Shown: positions 32,618 to 40,952 of the stretch, piece by piece
Numbering within the stretch: position 1 is the first letter of the stretch
How the letters are laid out: each line of letters opens with the position of its first letter
Source: Methanolobus halotolerans
GTDB lineage: Archaea; Halobacteriota; Methanosarcinia; Methanosarcinales; Methanosarcinaceae
Direction of reading: 5' to 3'
Assembly: GCF_004745425.1 (NCBI RefSeq)
Contig: NZ_PGGK01000006.1
Coordinates: forward strand, 62,001-126,000
DNA length: 64,000 nucleotides
Notes under the pieces: model-generated
What the model was told of the DNA's origin: nothing
Seen by the model: the letters and a program-made list of their open reading frames with translations, nothing else
Databases searched by the model: none
Program-made: the position numbers and the translations under genes

Positions 32618-33898
32618 TTGAAATATCTAATAATCAACGGGAACAAAGAAAAAATACCCGCGTTCCCGCATCATAAAGCTTACATCTACAGATCTAAGCA
32701 GTTCTTTTCAGCCAGAGGAATAGTCACTCATTTAACTATGGGTAATTTCCTTACTTTGAAAGAATTATATAAAGGATACAAAAATAAATGTTCTATTCCA
32801 AGGGTATTGCTGGTAGACCCTACGAGTGATTGTAATTTAAGATGTAAAGGTTGCTGGTCTCAAGATTATGAAAGCGGCTATAATATTTCCTATGAAAAAT
32901 TTGATGATATACTTAACCAGGCTGAAAAGTTAGGGATCATGGATTGCTTAATGACTGGCGGTGAACCTTTACTGAGAAAAGATGATATCCTGAAATTATG
33001 CAAAAAACACAATCGTATGACATTTGGAGCATTTACAAATGCTACTTTGATAGATGAAGGATTTGCCGATGAAATGGCAAAACTAGGAAACCTGAATGTT
33101 TTCATCAGTATTGAAGGAACAAAAGAGGAAACAGATTTCAGAAGAGGATCAGGAGTTTATGATAAAGCGATCGAAGCTATGGATATTCTGAGATCCAGGG
33201 ATATCGGATTTGCTTTTTCGGCCTGCTATCATTCAAAAAACTATGAAACTATAGCCAGCGACGAATTTCTTGATCATATGCGTAAAAAAGGTGCATGGTT
33301 CGGATGGTTGTTCCAGTACATTCCCGTGGGAAACAATGCCGATACTTCGCTTGTGTGTACTGCCGAGCAAAGAGCTTACGTGCAGGAAAAGGTCAGGGAT
33401 TACTGCATAAAGCACGACTATGTAATCATAGATTTCTGGAATAATGGACATTTGTCCTTTGGTTGCATCGGCGCAGGAGTTGGCTTTGCACATATCAATG
33501 CAAAGGGTGACGTTGAACCCTGTGCATTCTGTCACTATTCCGATTCAAACATATACGAAGTATCGCTCGCCGAAGCTCTCAGATCTGAATTCTTTACTGC
33601 CTTTAGAAATGCTCAGCCATTTTCACAAAATCCATTAAGACCCTGTCCATTAATAGATAATCCACAGTCAATAATTGATGTTGTTAAGGCAGGGGGAGCA
33701 AAATCAACCCACCTGGCAAACCCCGAATCTGCCGAAGACCTTGCCAGAAAAAGTTATGATAGGGCTAAAGAATGGGAAAAGTTATCTGATGATCTGTTTA
33801 AGAAAATGCCGGAGCATAACAGGAAAAATTTTCCACTGTTTTTAAAGTACTCTGTTTTTAAGAAAGGAATAACCGATGGGAGAAGAAAAAAAGTTTAG
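32618..33898 (+). CDS. Radical SAM protein with C-terminal cysteine-rich region
   Basis: 426 residues from a TTG start (GAGGTTTACA upstream). The radical SAM cluster motif is CNLRCKGC (Cys72, 76, 79), followed by the SAM-binding TGGEPLL. The C-terminal region has further cysteines (FGCIGAG, EPCAFCHYSD, RPCPLI) able to bind an auxiliary cluster, SPASM-like. The ending contains STHLANPESAEDLARKSYDRAKEW. Substrate unknown. It overlaps the next gene by 23 bp and follows the membrane-anchored protein by 15 bp, which suggests a shared pathway acting near the membrane. Confidence 0.85.
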   Translation: MKYLIINGNKEKIPAFPHHKAYIYRSKQFFSARGIVTHLTMGNFLTLKELYKGYKNKCSIPRVLLVDPTSDCNLRCKGCWSQDYESGYNISYEKFDDILNQAEKLGIMDCLMTGGEPLLRKDDILKLCKKHNRMTFGAFTNATLIDEGFADEMAKLGNLNVFISIEGTKEETDFRRGSGVYDKAIEAMDILRSRDIGFAFSACYHSKNYETIASDEFLDHMRKKGAWFGWLFQYIPVGNNADTSLVCTAEQRAYVQEKVRDYCIKHDYVIIDFWNNGHLSFGCIGAGVGFAHINAKGDVEPCAFCHYSDSNIYEVSLAEALRSEFFTAFRNAQPFSQNPLRPCPLIDNPQSIIDVVKAGGAKSTHLANPESAEDLARKSYDRAKEWEKLSDDLFKKMPEHNRKNFPLFLKYSVFKKGITDGRRKKV

Positions 33899-34646
33899 TG
33901 CGGAATCTTACTATAAAAGTGAAATTGCTGATTGGATTGTATTTGTTCATGGTTTCGGAGGTAGTGCAAGGACCTGGAAGAAGCAGATCGAGTTCTTTGC
34001 AAAGCACTATAACCTTCTTGTACTGGAGATGCACAAAGAAAAAAATAATGAGAATCTGAACCTTGATAAAGTATGTGGGTTCATAAATAATACATTGAAC
34101 CAACACAATATCGAGAAGGCTCATTTTCTGAGCTCTTCGTTTAGTTCTCTAATATGCTTACGGCTTGCTGTGCTTTACCCGGAGAGAGTAAATTCATTGA
34201 TTATGAGTGGGGGAATTATCAAGTTCAATTTCAAAACGAGATTTCTACTTTCCCTAGCAGTTGTTTCAAAAAGATGGGTTAATTACATGATTCTCTACAG
34301 ATTTTTCGCCTATATCATACTTCCTAAAAAGAATCATGCAAGATCGCGGAGTATATTTATAAAGGAAGCAAAAAAGCTGGGTTATGCTGAATTTTGTAAA
34401 TGGGTTGACATAATCCCGCAAACAGAAAAAAGTTTAACTTGGTTAGATGGCATAAATGATGAAATCAAGATCCTCTATGTTTCAGGAAAACAGGACTATC
34501 TTTTTCTAAAAAACACTCTGAAATACAGTAAGAAAATGCCCAACTCTCAGATTGAAATAATTGAAAATTGCGGACATGTATGTTCAATTGAACAATATGA
34601 TAGGTTCAACAGTATCGTTTTTAAATATTTGAACCAAACAGCATAG
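33876..34646 (+). CDS. Alpha/beta hydrolase, cassette partner of the radical SAM gene
   Basis: 256 residues; ATG inside the end of the radical SAM gene with GAAAGGAA upstream. It has the oxyanion segment VFVHGFGGSARTW, the nucleophile elbow in FLSSSFSSL (atypical: S-x-S rather than G-x-S-x-G), a candidate acid in VSGKQDYLF and a candidate His in ENCGHVCSIEQ. It is cytoplasmic, with no signal peptide. The basic, hydrophobic mid-region (RFLLSLAVVSKRWVNYMILY) suggests a lid or membrane contact. It could hydrolyse an ester made or modified by the pathway; the substrate is unknown. Confidence 0.8.
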   Translation: MGEEKKFSAESYYKSEIADWIVFVHGFGGSARTWKKQIEFFAKHYNLLVLEMHKEKNNENLNLDKVCGFINNTLNQHNIEKAHFLSSSFSSLICLRLAVLYPERVNSLIMSGGIIKFNFKTRFLLSLAVVSKRWVNYMILYRFFAYIILPKKNHARSRSIFIKEAKKLGYAEFCKWVDIIPQTEKSLTWLDGINDEIKILYVSGKQDYLFLKNTLKYSKKMPNSQIEIIENCGHVCSIEQYDRFNSIVFKYLNQTA

Positions 34647-34837
34647 AAACTTTGCTTTTTTCTCCTGAAAACTTAAATATTAATGATCTACCTGGAATTA
34701 CTGAGCAACCTGTTCAGATAAGATGCTTAGAGATTCTTAAAATGCGTTGCAATTCCTGTTCCACATTTATCATAATTAGAAGATTAACAGGCTGAATAGT
34801 TATAGAAGCAGAAAAAGGGAAATTAAAGCCGGAATTT

Positions 34838-35287
34838 TCAGTCATCATCATTTCCTGGTGCTTGATCTATTGTAGAAACCAATTTACGGTATTTTCCCGG
34901 AGTAATCCTGTTATTCCATCCTACAAAATTGTATAGAATTTCAAAATCCTCCTTCGGAAATCTCATAACGAAATCCCGGAAGAAAATATCCTTTCTGACC
35001 AGTGCCTCATCCTTTTCCAGGAACCATAGAAGGATTGCAAATGCTGCCATTTCCGAACCTTCCGAATCATCACCCCAGTGAAATTCGTTCATAGTTCGGG
35101 AAATATTATGCTCGTCCAGTATTTCAGGGGTAACAGGGGAACCGTAGATGAATAGTTCTTTAGTTCCCCATATTCCTCTGACTTCAAGTCCTCTGCCATT
35201 TATTTTAGACATACGTGCACTTTTTTCGTCTACCACAGCATCCAGTATATCAAGAACTTTGTCTGCGATGATACTAATGATCCCCAT
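34838..35287 (-). CDS. Hypothetical protein, possibly DUF6166-like
   Basis: 149 residues, no TM segment or metal motif. It contains VRGIWGTKELFIYGSPVTPEIL, then FHWGDDSEGSEMAAFAILLWFLEKDEALVRKDIFFRDFV split over two helices, and ends acidic (APGNDDD). The W-G/G-S-E-x-A-x-A-I-L pattern resembles DUF6166 proteins, which carry F-W-G-Y-G-G-S-G-P before a helix, but the match here is loose. Start ATG at 35287. Transcribed leftward, converging on the hydrolase gene. Confidence 0.6.
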   Translation of the reverse strand: MGIISIIADKVLDILDAVVDEKSARMSKINGRGLEVRGIWGTKELFIYGSPVTPEILDEHNISRTMNEFHWGDDSEGSEMAAFAILLWFLEKDEALVRKDIFFRDFVMRFPKEDFEILYNFVGWNNRITPGKYRKLVSTIDQAPGNDDD

Positions 35288-35397
35288 ATTTTCTCCTGAA
35301 GTCAGATTATTGTCTTTACATCCACCTTGGTTCTGAACTCTTCCATAATGACACTAACTTATCAAAAATAAGAAGCATCTTAAATTTCTAAAATTTC

Positions 35398-36249
35398 TTA
35401 TGTGGAATTGTCTCTGTTATATGTCGCAGCAGCCAGAGACTGAATATTACTTGCAGAAATTGATTTGTAAATCGGTTGTGTTGGTGCAAGCCACACAGCC
35501 CCTGACCCTTCAAATGTCTGTAACATACCTTCACCGGAAGTTAGTTTACCTGCAATCCCCTTACCTGAACTCTCGATCCTGAAATTTACAGAATCTGATC
35601 TTAAAAGCGCAAAGTTTCCGTCTACCTGGAGCCTTTCATCTTTAAGTTCATATTTCAGTATCTCGGACATTGGAACAGGACTCTCCAGTATACATATACC
35701 TGTGCCACTGATTTTTGTCTGGAACCAGCCCTCACCGCCGAACAATCCTGAACTTATGTTCTTCTGGCTTGCCACACCAACCACCAGACTTGATTCGGCA
35801 CAGTAGAACAGACCCTTATCCACAATAATAGAGCCATTCTTGAGAGTGACTATGAGAAAGTGACTGAAACTTGGCTCCAGGAATACTTCCCCCACACCCC
35901 TGTAAAGGGGGTTAAAAGCTGCCTCATTTGTAAGCTTTTTCTTGATCATCTTTTTTGCAATACCACCCACACCACCAAGGTTAGCATCACATACGATATT
36001 CCCTTTGTGAAATTGAAGAGCACCGGGCTCGACTATGACCCCACCATCATTCAGTGTTATCTTTATCTGTTTGAGTGACATACCCGATTTCTGAACATAA
36101 TAAAGGTTCTTTGCAAGCCCCGTATCTTCACTTCCGGTCAGAGAATCATACTGAAGTATCTCTGCCTTGAAGTTTTCTTTATCAATACTATCAAGGACTG
36201 TAATGTTACTGTAGAAATTAGTTTCTGCTATGATATCACATCCATACAA
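35398..36249 (-). CDS. AIM24 family protein
   Basis: 283 residues. The AIM24/DUF124 (TIGR00266) beta-barrel pattern is visible: GDGGVIVEPGALQFHKGN-like turn (LNDGGVIVEPGALQF), VGEVFLEPSFSHFLIVTL, VDKGLFYCAES, LFGGEGWFQTKISGTG and the final GAVWLAP. AIM24-type proteins are widespread in prokaryotes and one is a mitochondrial inner-membrane organiser; their biochemical role is not settled. The protein is soluble with no signal peptide. It lies 110 bp upstream of the DUF6166-like gene on the same strand, possibly co-transcribed. Confidence 0.85.
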   Translation of the reverse strand: MYGCDIIAETNFYSNITVLDSIDKENFKAEILQYDSLTGSEDTGLAKNLYYVQKSGMSLKQIKITLNDGGVIVEPGALQFHKGNIVCDANLGGVGGIAKKMIKKKLTNEAAFNPLYRGVGEVFLEPSFSHFLIVTLKNGSIIVDKGLFYCAESSLVVGVASQKNISSGLFGGEGWFQTKISGTGICILESPVPMSEILKYELKDERLQVDGNFALLRSDSVNFRIESSGKGIAGKLTSGEGMLQTFEGSGAVWLAPTQPIYKSISASNIQSLAAATYNRDNST

Positions 36250-36931
36250 AGAACAGCATTAATAGTTTTAAGTTGCTGCTTTAATAATATATTAATTATA
36301 TATGCTACAAAAATATATCTAATCAGTATTGATCCAACTACAAAGCCATCCATTTTTTATCATATTCTTCTATTCAATAAAAGGTTCTTACAGATTAAAG
36401 TAACAATCATCTCATGTGGTTCCAGCTTCTGACTACATTGAGCTGAATACTATGACTATGAAAGCCAGATATTTGCATAATACAACACAACGAACCAGAC
36501 AAGTGTCCATATTCATGTTGAAGTCACGGGCACAAACAAATGGTGGGTCGGTGGCTGGAGATTCAACACATACAAGGATACAATAAGAGTCCAGATAAAC
36601 GTTCACAGGATGGATGGATTGCAGCAGATTGAAGCATGGCTATCGGAGAAGGGGTCTACGATGAATACCAATAGAACAAAATACATAGAGACTATTGTCA
36701 TCAAACAATGCTTAAAAAACGAGATGCCCCATTGCAAAATATAATTCAGTACCATAAAAAAGTATTCAGAATGAACCACGAGGATTTCTTCTCCCTCTCC
36801 CTGGGCACCAAAAAAGAACTGCAATCCTATCGTTTGACACTGATCGATAATTTTATTTTTAAAGGCTATCTGAGTGCTGCCGGAAATAAAAGCTGTATTA
36901 GCTCACTCAACAATATGGATGGGGGTCAATT
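36250..36931. other. 682-bp region with a gene fragment
   Basis: Apart from the coding-like fragment at 36430-36705, nothing is recognised. An ORF at 36708-36947 has no ribosome site and overlaps the kinase start, so it is probably not a gene. Confidence 0.5.
36430..36705 (+). pseudogene. Fragment of an unidentified protein-coding gene
   Basis: Translation from about 36481 gives VHIHVEVTGTNKWWVGGWRF, then NTYKDTIRVQINVHRMDGLQQIEAWLSEKG, which has the composition of a real beta-rich protein. An in-frame TAA at 36478 is preceded by EYYDYESQIFA in the same frame. There is no start codon or ribosome site and the 5' part is missing. The family is not recognised; it is probably a decayed secreted or surface protein gene. 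Confidence 0.45.
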
Positions 36932-38926
36932 ATGCAAAATTCAGTAATATCCCATCAAAATTCATGGTTGATATATCCACTATTTGCTACCTTTGTAATT
37001 ATATGGTTCTTTGTCTTTCCGTTGAAATTTCCATTTGATACCGATGACATTGTGATTGAGGGGCTGTATTTTTTCGCAGCACTTGCATCGTTCTTCCTGA
37101 TTAGGCAGTTGCAGATTCCGATACTCTCAATTGGATGGTCTCTTTTCACCTTCGGACTTCTGATAAACCTGCTAGATGAATTCACATCCGAACCCGATAT
37201 CATCAGCACAGTGATCGAAGGAATAATAACCACAGCCGGGCTGGTTATTATTGCTTTTGGATTTTATTCGGTTTTTACGAAAATCGATAAGGGTGAAAAC
37301 GAATTGCATGCCACCAATCAACAGCTCCGGACCGAAGTTGTGCAGCGCAAGCAGGCGAAGAAAGACCTGAGAGAAACTTCCAATATCTTAGAGACAATGC
37401 TGGATCAATTGCAAGATGTAGTAGCTATCCAGAAACCAGACCTTACAATAGTACGCTATAATCAAGCGGGTTATGAATTGCTGAACATGTCGTCCGAGAA
37501 TGCAATAGGTAAGAAATGTTATGAACTGATTGGGCGCGAAAAAGAATGCGAAAATTGTCAGACAAATAAGGCTCTGAAAAGCAAAACGATCGAGATTACA
37601 GAAAGATATCTACCTGAACTTGATAAGTACATAAAAGCAACAAGCAATCCAATATTAGGTGACGATGGAGAAGTTCTCTTCATCGTGGAACAACTCCAGG
37701 ATATCACAGAGTGTAAGCGTGTTGAAGAAGAACTTACACAGGCCAAAAAAAATGCTGAAGGCGCTAATAGAGCCAAGTCTGAATTCATAGCCAACATGAG
37801 CCATGAACTCCGTACCCCTATGAATGCGATTATCGGCTTTAACGAACTACTGCTGGAAACAAAGTTAACCGAAGAACAATGCCACTATGTAGAAATTGTT
37901 CAGAGAAGCGGGAAAACATTACTTCATATCATTGAAGACATACTTGATTTCTCAAAGATAGAGGCAGGGAAGCTCGAACTGGAAGTACTGGACTTCGATC
38001 TGTTGAATTTGCTGGAAGATTTTATAGACATCATGACCCTACGTGCACAAAACAAAGGGTTGGAACTGTTCTACAATGTTGATCCGGAGGTACCTTCACT
38101 GCTCTGTGGAGATCCGGGCCGTTTACTTCAGGTATTGACCAATCTGACAGGAAATGCTATTAAATTCACTTCAATGGGAGAGGTGGCAATCCACGTCTCA
38201 GTAGAATCACGGGAATATAATACTGTCCTGCTACATTTTTCAGTGAGAGACACAGGTATCGGCGTTCCCGAAGACAAGACGGAACTGATATTTCAAAAGT
38301 TCACCCAGGCGGATGCTTCGGATACCCGCAGATTCGGAGGGACTGGCTTAGGTCTTGCAATCTCCAAGCAACTGGTCGAGATGATGGGTGGAGACATTGG
38401 TATGAGCAGCCAAGTTGAAAAAGGTTCAGTGTTCTGGTTTACCCTGCAGTTTGAAAAGCAAGTCAAACCAGAACATGAAGAAAAGGTTGAACAGAAGAAT
38501 TTACTGCGAAAGCGTAGCTATGATCTAAATATCCTGTTGGCTGAGGATGATACCAGTAACAGGGAATTGGTTCAAGTGATGCTAAAAAAACTGGGCTTTA
38601 ATGCAGATACTGTTGTAAATGGCGAAGAAGCCATAAAGCTCCTTGAGACAAAACAGTATGATCTGGTGTTTATGGACGTTCAGATGCCAGAGATGGATGG
38701 ACTGGAAGCTACTAAGATAATCCGAAGTCCGGAATCCAGAGTAATCAGCAAGGACATACCTATAGTAGCATTGACAGCACACGCTATGGAGGGTGATAAA
38801 GAACGTTTTATTGAAATTGGTATGGATGATTATATCTCAAAACCGGTTTCGTTAAAGGAACTTGGAGAAATGCTGGAGAAGTGGAATCACATTATGCTTA
38901 AAGGTAGAGAAACGTCTCAACATTGA
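36932..38926 (+). CDS. Hybrid sensor histidine kinase (4 TM, PAS, HisKA, HATPase, REC)
   Basis: 664 residues. Four TM helices in the first ~120 residues (an MASE-like sensor without an obvious large extracellular loop), a coiled linker, and a PAS domain (about 145-265) with a GREKECENCQ cysteine-rich loop. HisKA follows with SEFIANMSHELRTP (His291), then HATPase (NLTGNAIKFTS, DTGIGVP, GTGLGLAIS) and a C-terminal receiver with phospho-acceptor Asp582 in VFMDVQMPEMDG. Start ATG at 36932 after GGGGGTCAATT. It is transcribed alone. A hybrid kinase normally passes phosphate to a further partner, which is not encoded nearby. Confidence 0.93.
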   Translation: MQNSVISHQNSWLIYPLFATFVIIWFFVFPLKFPFDTDDIVIEGLYFFAALASFFLIRQLQIPILSIGWSLFTFGLLINLLDEFTSEPDIISTVIEGIITTAGLVIIAFGFYSVFTKIDKGENELHATNQQLRTEVVQRKQAKKDLRETSNILETMLDQLQDVVAIQKPDLTIVRYNQAGYELLNMSSENAIGKKCYELIGREKECENCQTNKALKSKTIEITERYLPELDKYIKATSNPILGDDGEVLFIVEQLQDITECKRVEEELTQAKKNAEGANRAKSEFIANMSHELRTPMNAIIGFNELLLETKLTEEQCHYVEIVQRSGKTLLHIIEDILDFSKIEAGKLELEVLDFDLLNLLEDFIDIMTLRAQNKGLELFYNVDPEVPSLLCGDPGRLLQVLTNLTGNAIKFTSMGEVAIHVSVESREYNTVLLHFSVRDTGIGVPEDKTELIFQKFTQADASDTRRFGGTGLGLAISKQLVEMMGGDIGMSSQVEKGSVFWFTLQFEKQVKPEHEEKVEQKNLLRKRSYDLNILLAEDDTSNRELVQVMLKKLGFNADTVVNGEEAIKLLETKQYDLVFMDVQMPEMDGLEATKIIRSPESRVISKDIPIVALTAHAMEGDKERFIEIGMDDYISKPVSLKELGEMLEKWNHIMLKGRETSQH

Positions 38927-38976
38927 GTCTCTGATTGCTCCCAAGAGCAAATAATAAAATTTTTACAACAGGAAAA

Positions 38977-39062
38977 CGCTGAGGGAGAGATTCGAACTCT
39001 CGCAGCGCGTGAGCACTACCGGTTTTCAAGACCGGCGCCGTAGTCCACTTGGCTACCTCAGC
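38977..39062 (-). tRNA. tRNA-Ser (anticodon TGA)
   Basis: 86 nt on the minus strand. Acceptor stem GCTGAGG/CCTCAGC with discriminator G, anticodon stem CCGGT/ACCGG, seven-base loop CTTGAAA (anticodon TGA, reading UCA), a long class II variable arm and the T-arm GAGAGTTCGAATCTCTC. CCA is not encoded. A TATA-like GAATATAAG (39095-39103 on the plus strand) lies about 37 nt upstream of the mature 5' end. Confidence 0.96.
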
Positions 39063-39160
39063 ATGTCGGATGGATTTACCTAAACAGCACACTTGAATAT
39101 AAGGGTTTTGACTCAAAAACAATGCTTAGTTAACGCAAAAGAATGTAGGGAAGAGAGGTC

Positions 39161-39928
39161 TTATTCCTCACTCTCTTCCTCTTCTGTGGTTTCTGCTTCG
39201 GAGTTTTCTTCAGCAGGTACTTCTACTATGTCCTCTGCTCCCATCTCTGGTGGCACATAGGGGTGCTTTTCAACGAATTCCAGGTTGGGGATGCCAAGTC
39301 TGTCTATAAGTTCTGTGGCTATGTTCACTTTTGTAACAAGCCATCTCTGGTTGAAGCTGAGCTCGATCGGAGTAACGATCCTGATGAGGTCGTCTGTGAT
39401 CTCGGTCTCGATATCCTCCAGACCTGTGTAGAGTGCGACAAGGCCTTTTACCTTCTCTGTATTATCCTCTACCTTCTCCTCGATAGTGTAGTCGTACTGG
39501 ACTTCCTTGCCTGCAAGAGCATGGTTGAAATCAACACGTACTCTGCGGCCTATTATCTGGGAAATCACACCACGCTTACCGTTAACTTCCACTGGCATTC
39601 CAGGGTATGGGTTCTTGTCCTTGAACTGATCCTTCAGTTTGGTGACCGACAGGGTCTCCACAAGAGCAGGGTTGTGTGCGCCGAATGCCTTCTCAGGAGG
39701 AACGGTAAGGGTGCCTGTGTATCCAGGCTCCTTACCTTCGAAATCCTCGTCAAGACCCTTGATGGTCTGGCCTGAGCCTACAACTACAACATCTCCGCCG
39801 TAAACTCCGCGGGGATTATATATGCCATTTTCTTTTGCCAGCTGCTCGTCGGTAGTATCAAAGACCATGTCGTCATCGAACTTTCCAGTGTACTGTATCT
39901 TTATGAAATCGCCTTTCTCAATTGCCAA
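39161..39928 (-). CDS. FKBP-type peptidyl-prolyl isomerase, long SlyD-like archaeal form
   Basis: 255 residues from a TTG at 39928, which gives the usual N-terminus AIEKGDFIKIQYTGKF; the open frame runs 32 codons further to 40024 but adds non-family sequence. FKBP part with VFDTTDE, VVVVGSGQTIKGLDEDFEGKEPG, an insert-in-flap region (PPEKAFGAHNPALVETL) and VRVDFNHALAGK, which is the long archaeal FKBP type. A C-terminal domain of about 100 residues follows, ending in a very acidic tail (EENSEAETTEEEESEE). Acts as a foldase or chaperone in the cytoplasm. It follows the Mrr-N-like gene closely. Confidence 0.92.
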   Translation of the reverse strand: MAIEKGDFIKIQYTGKFDDDMVFDTTDEQLAKENGIYNPRGVYGGDVVVVGSGQTIKGLDEDFEGKEPGYTGTLTVPPEKAFGAHNPALVETLSVTKLKDQFKDKNPYPGMPVEVNGKRGVISQIIGRRVRVDFNHALAGKEVQYDYTIEEKVEDNTEKVKGLVALYTGLEDIETEITDDLIRIVTPIELSFNQRWLVTKVNIATELIDRLGIPNLEFVEKHPYVPPEMGAEDIVEVPAEENSEAETTEEEESEE

Positions 39929-40024
39929 ATCGATCAACTCTATTAATCTGTCATTATTTAGAAGTGGTATTACCTGCTCGCTATACTCATATGTCTTTAA
40001 GAACCTTTTGCCAGTAAAAGACAA

Positions 40025-40771
40025 TCAGAAGTATACCTTTGAAGCAACCTCGAGTATAGAATCCCTGCAATCACCCTTAACAAGGATAAGATGTGAACCC
40101 GAGTCCATCAACTCGCTGAACCCTGGACATAAATTTGAAAACGGAACCCGGTCATCAGACCAGATTATCCGCCTGTAGTGACTGAGATCCCCAAATCCTT
40201 CCCTGTATTTGTAATTCTCCCGTACCTTGCCTATAAAAGCAATACCTTCGCTTTCTATAGGAAGCACCACAGTATCATATATTCTCATACCGCTGACAAA
40301 ATGGAATATCTCACCTGACCATTTGTCAAGCACAGCAGGATCAAGTTCCGCCAGTTTAGCGATTATCATTTCCTTGATGAACTCAAGCTTCTCAAACTCA
40401 TCGAACTTCTGCATTGTCTCGGAGAACTGCTTCATTTCTTCATCAAAATTCTTCAGTTTGCGATTCAGGCTCCTCATTTTTTTAACAACTTCAGGTCTCT
40501 GTTCCTCTTTACCGTGATCAAGTTTTTTGACTGCTTCATCAAACTCTTTCCTGAACCTGCGGTCAAAATCCCTGAACTTATCCCCCATCAAATGGTATTG
40601 TTTGTGGTCATGAGGCAGGTTCCTGAACTCCTCGAGATCCTCTCCAAAATGGTCCAGTAAATGCAGGTTCAGGTCGAGTGAGATCACACCCTTCTCAAGG
40701 AAGAGCTGTTCACGATCTCTGTTGCGACCGGCACGTATTATCCACACATTGTTCCGATGTTCGTGTACCAT
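40025..40771 (-). CDS. Mrr-N/EVE-like (PUA-like) protein with a coiled-coil insertion
   Basis: 248 residues. The N-terminus VWIIRAGRNRDREQLFLEKGVISL and the C-terminal GEIFHFVSGMRIYDTVVLP...GIAFIGKVRENYKYRE...HYRRIIWSDD match the two halves of the Mrr-N/EVE-like domain that precedes Mrr restriction nucleases. Here no nuclease domain follows. The two halves are separated by about 100 residues of charged helix (about 60-150, rich in Lys/Glu), probably a coiled coil. A base-modification-reading role is inferred. The stop is adjacent to the upstream extension of the FKBP frame, so the two genes are likely one operon. Confidence 0.7.
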   Translation of the reverse strand: MVHEHRNNVWIIRAGRNRDREQLFLEKGVISLDLNLHLLDHFGEDLEEFRNLPHDHKQYHLMGDKFRDFDRRFRKEFDEAVKKLDHGKEEQRPEVVKKMRSLNRKLKNFDEEMKQFSETMQKFDEFEKLEFIKEMIIAKLAELDPAVLDKWSGEIFHFVSGMRIYDTVVLPIESEGIAFIGKVRENYKYREGFGDLSHYRRIIWSDDRVPFSNLCPGFSELMDSGSHLILVKGDCRDSILEVASKVYF

Positions 40772-40952
40772 ATCTTCTCACAGATGGATAGATGAATAAT
40801 AGTTAGATATATCTAATAGAATGTGGTTTGTGATAAGCGTAATGCATGAGAACCTGCAACAGGGAGATTGCACAAGTTCTGACCTTTATGTAGCACCTGC
40901 ATGAAAGATTTTATAGATCACCATTGTAGTTTAAAGTACACCACAAGATGAT

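Noticed and set aside
36708-36947. 79-codon ORF before the hybrid kinase
   Set aside because: No ribosome site, overlaps the kinase start, and no recognisable sequence.
39929-40024. N-terminal extension of the FKBP protein
   Set aside because: The 32 extra residues do not match the family, whose usual start is at the TTG at 39928; the frame is probably open by chance after the upstream stop.
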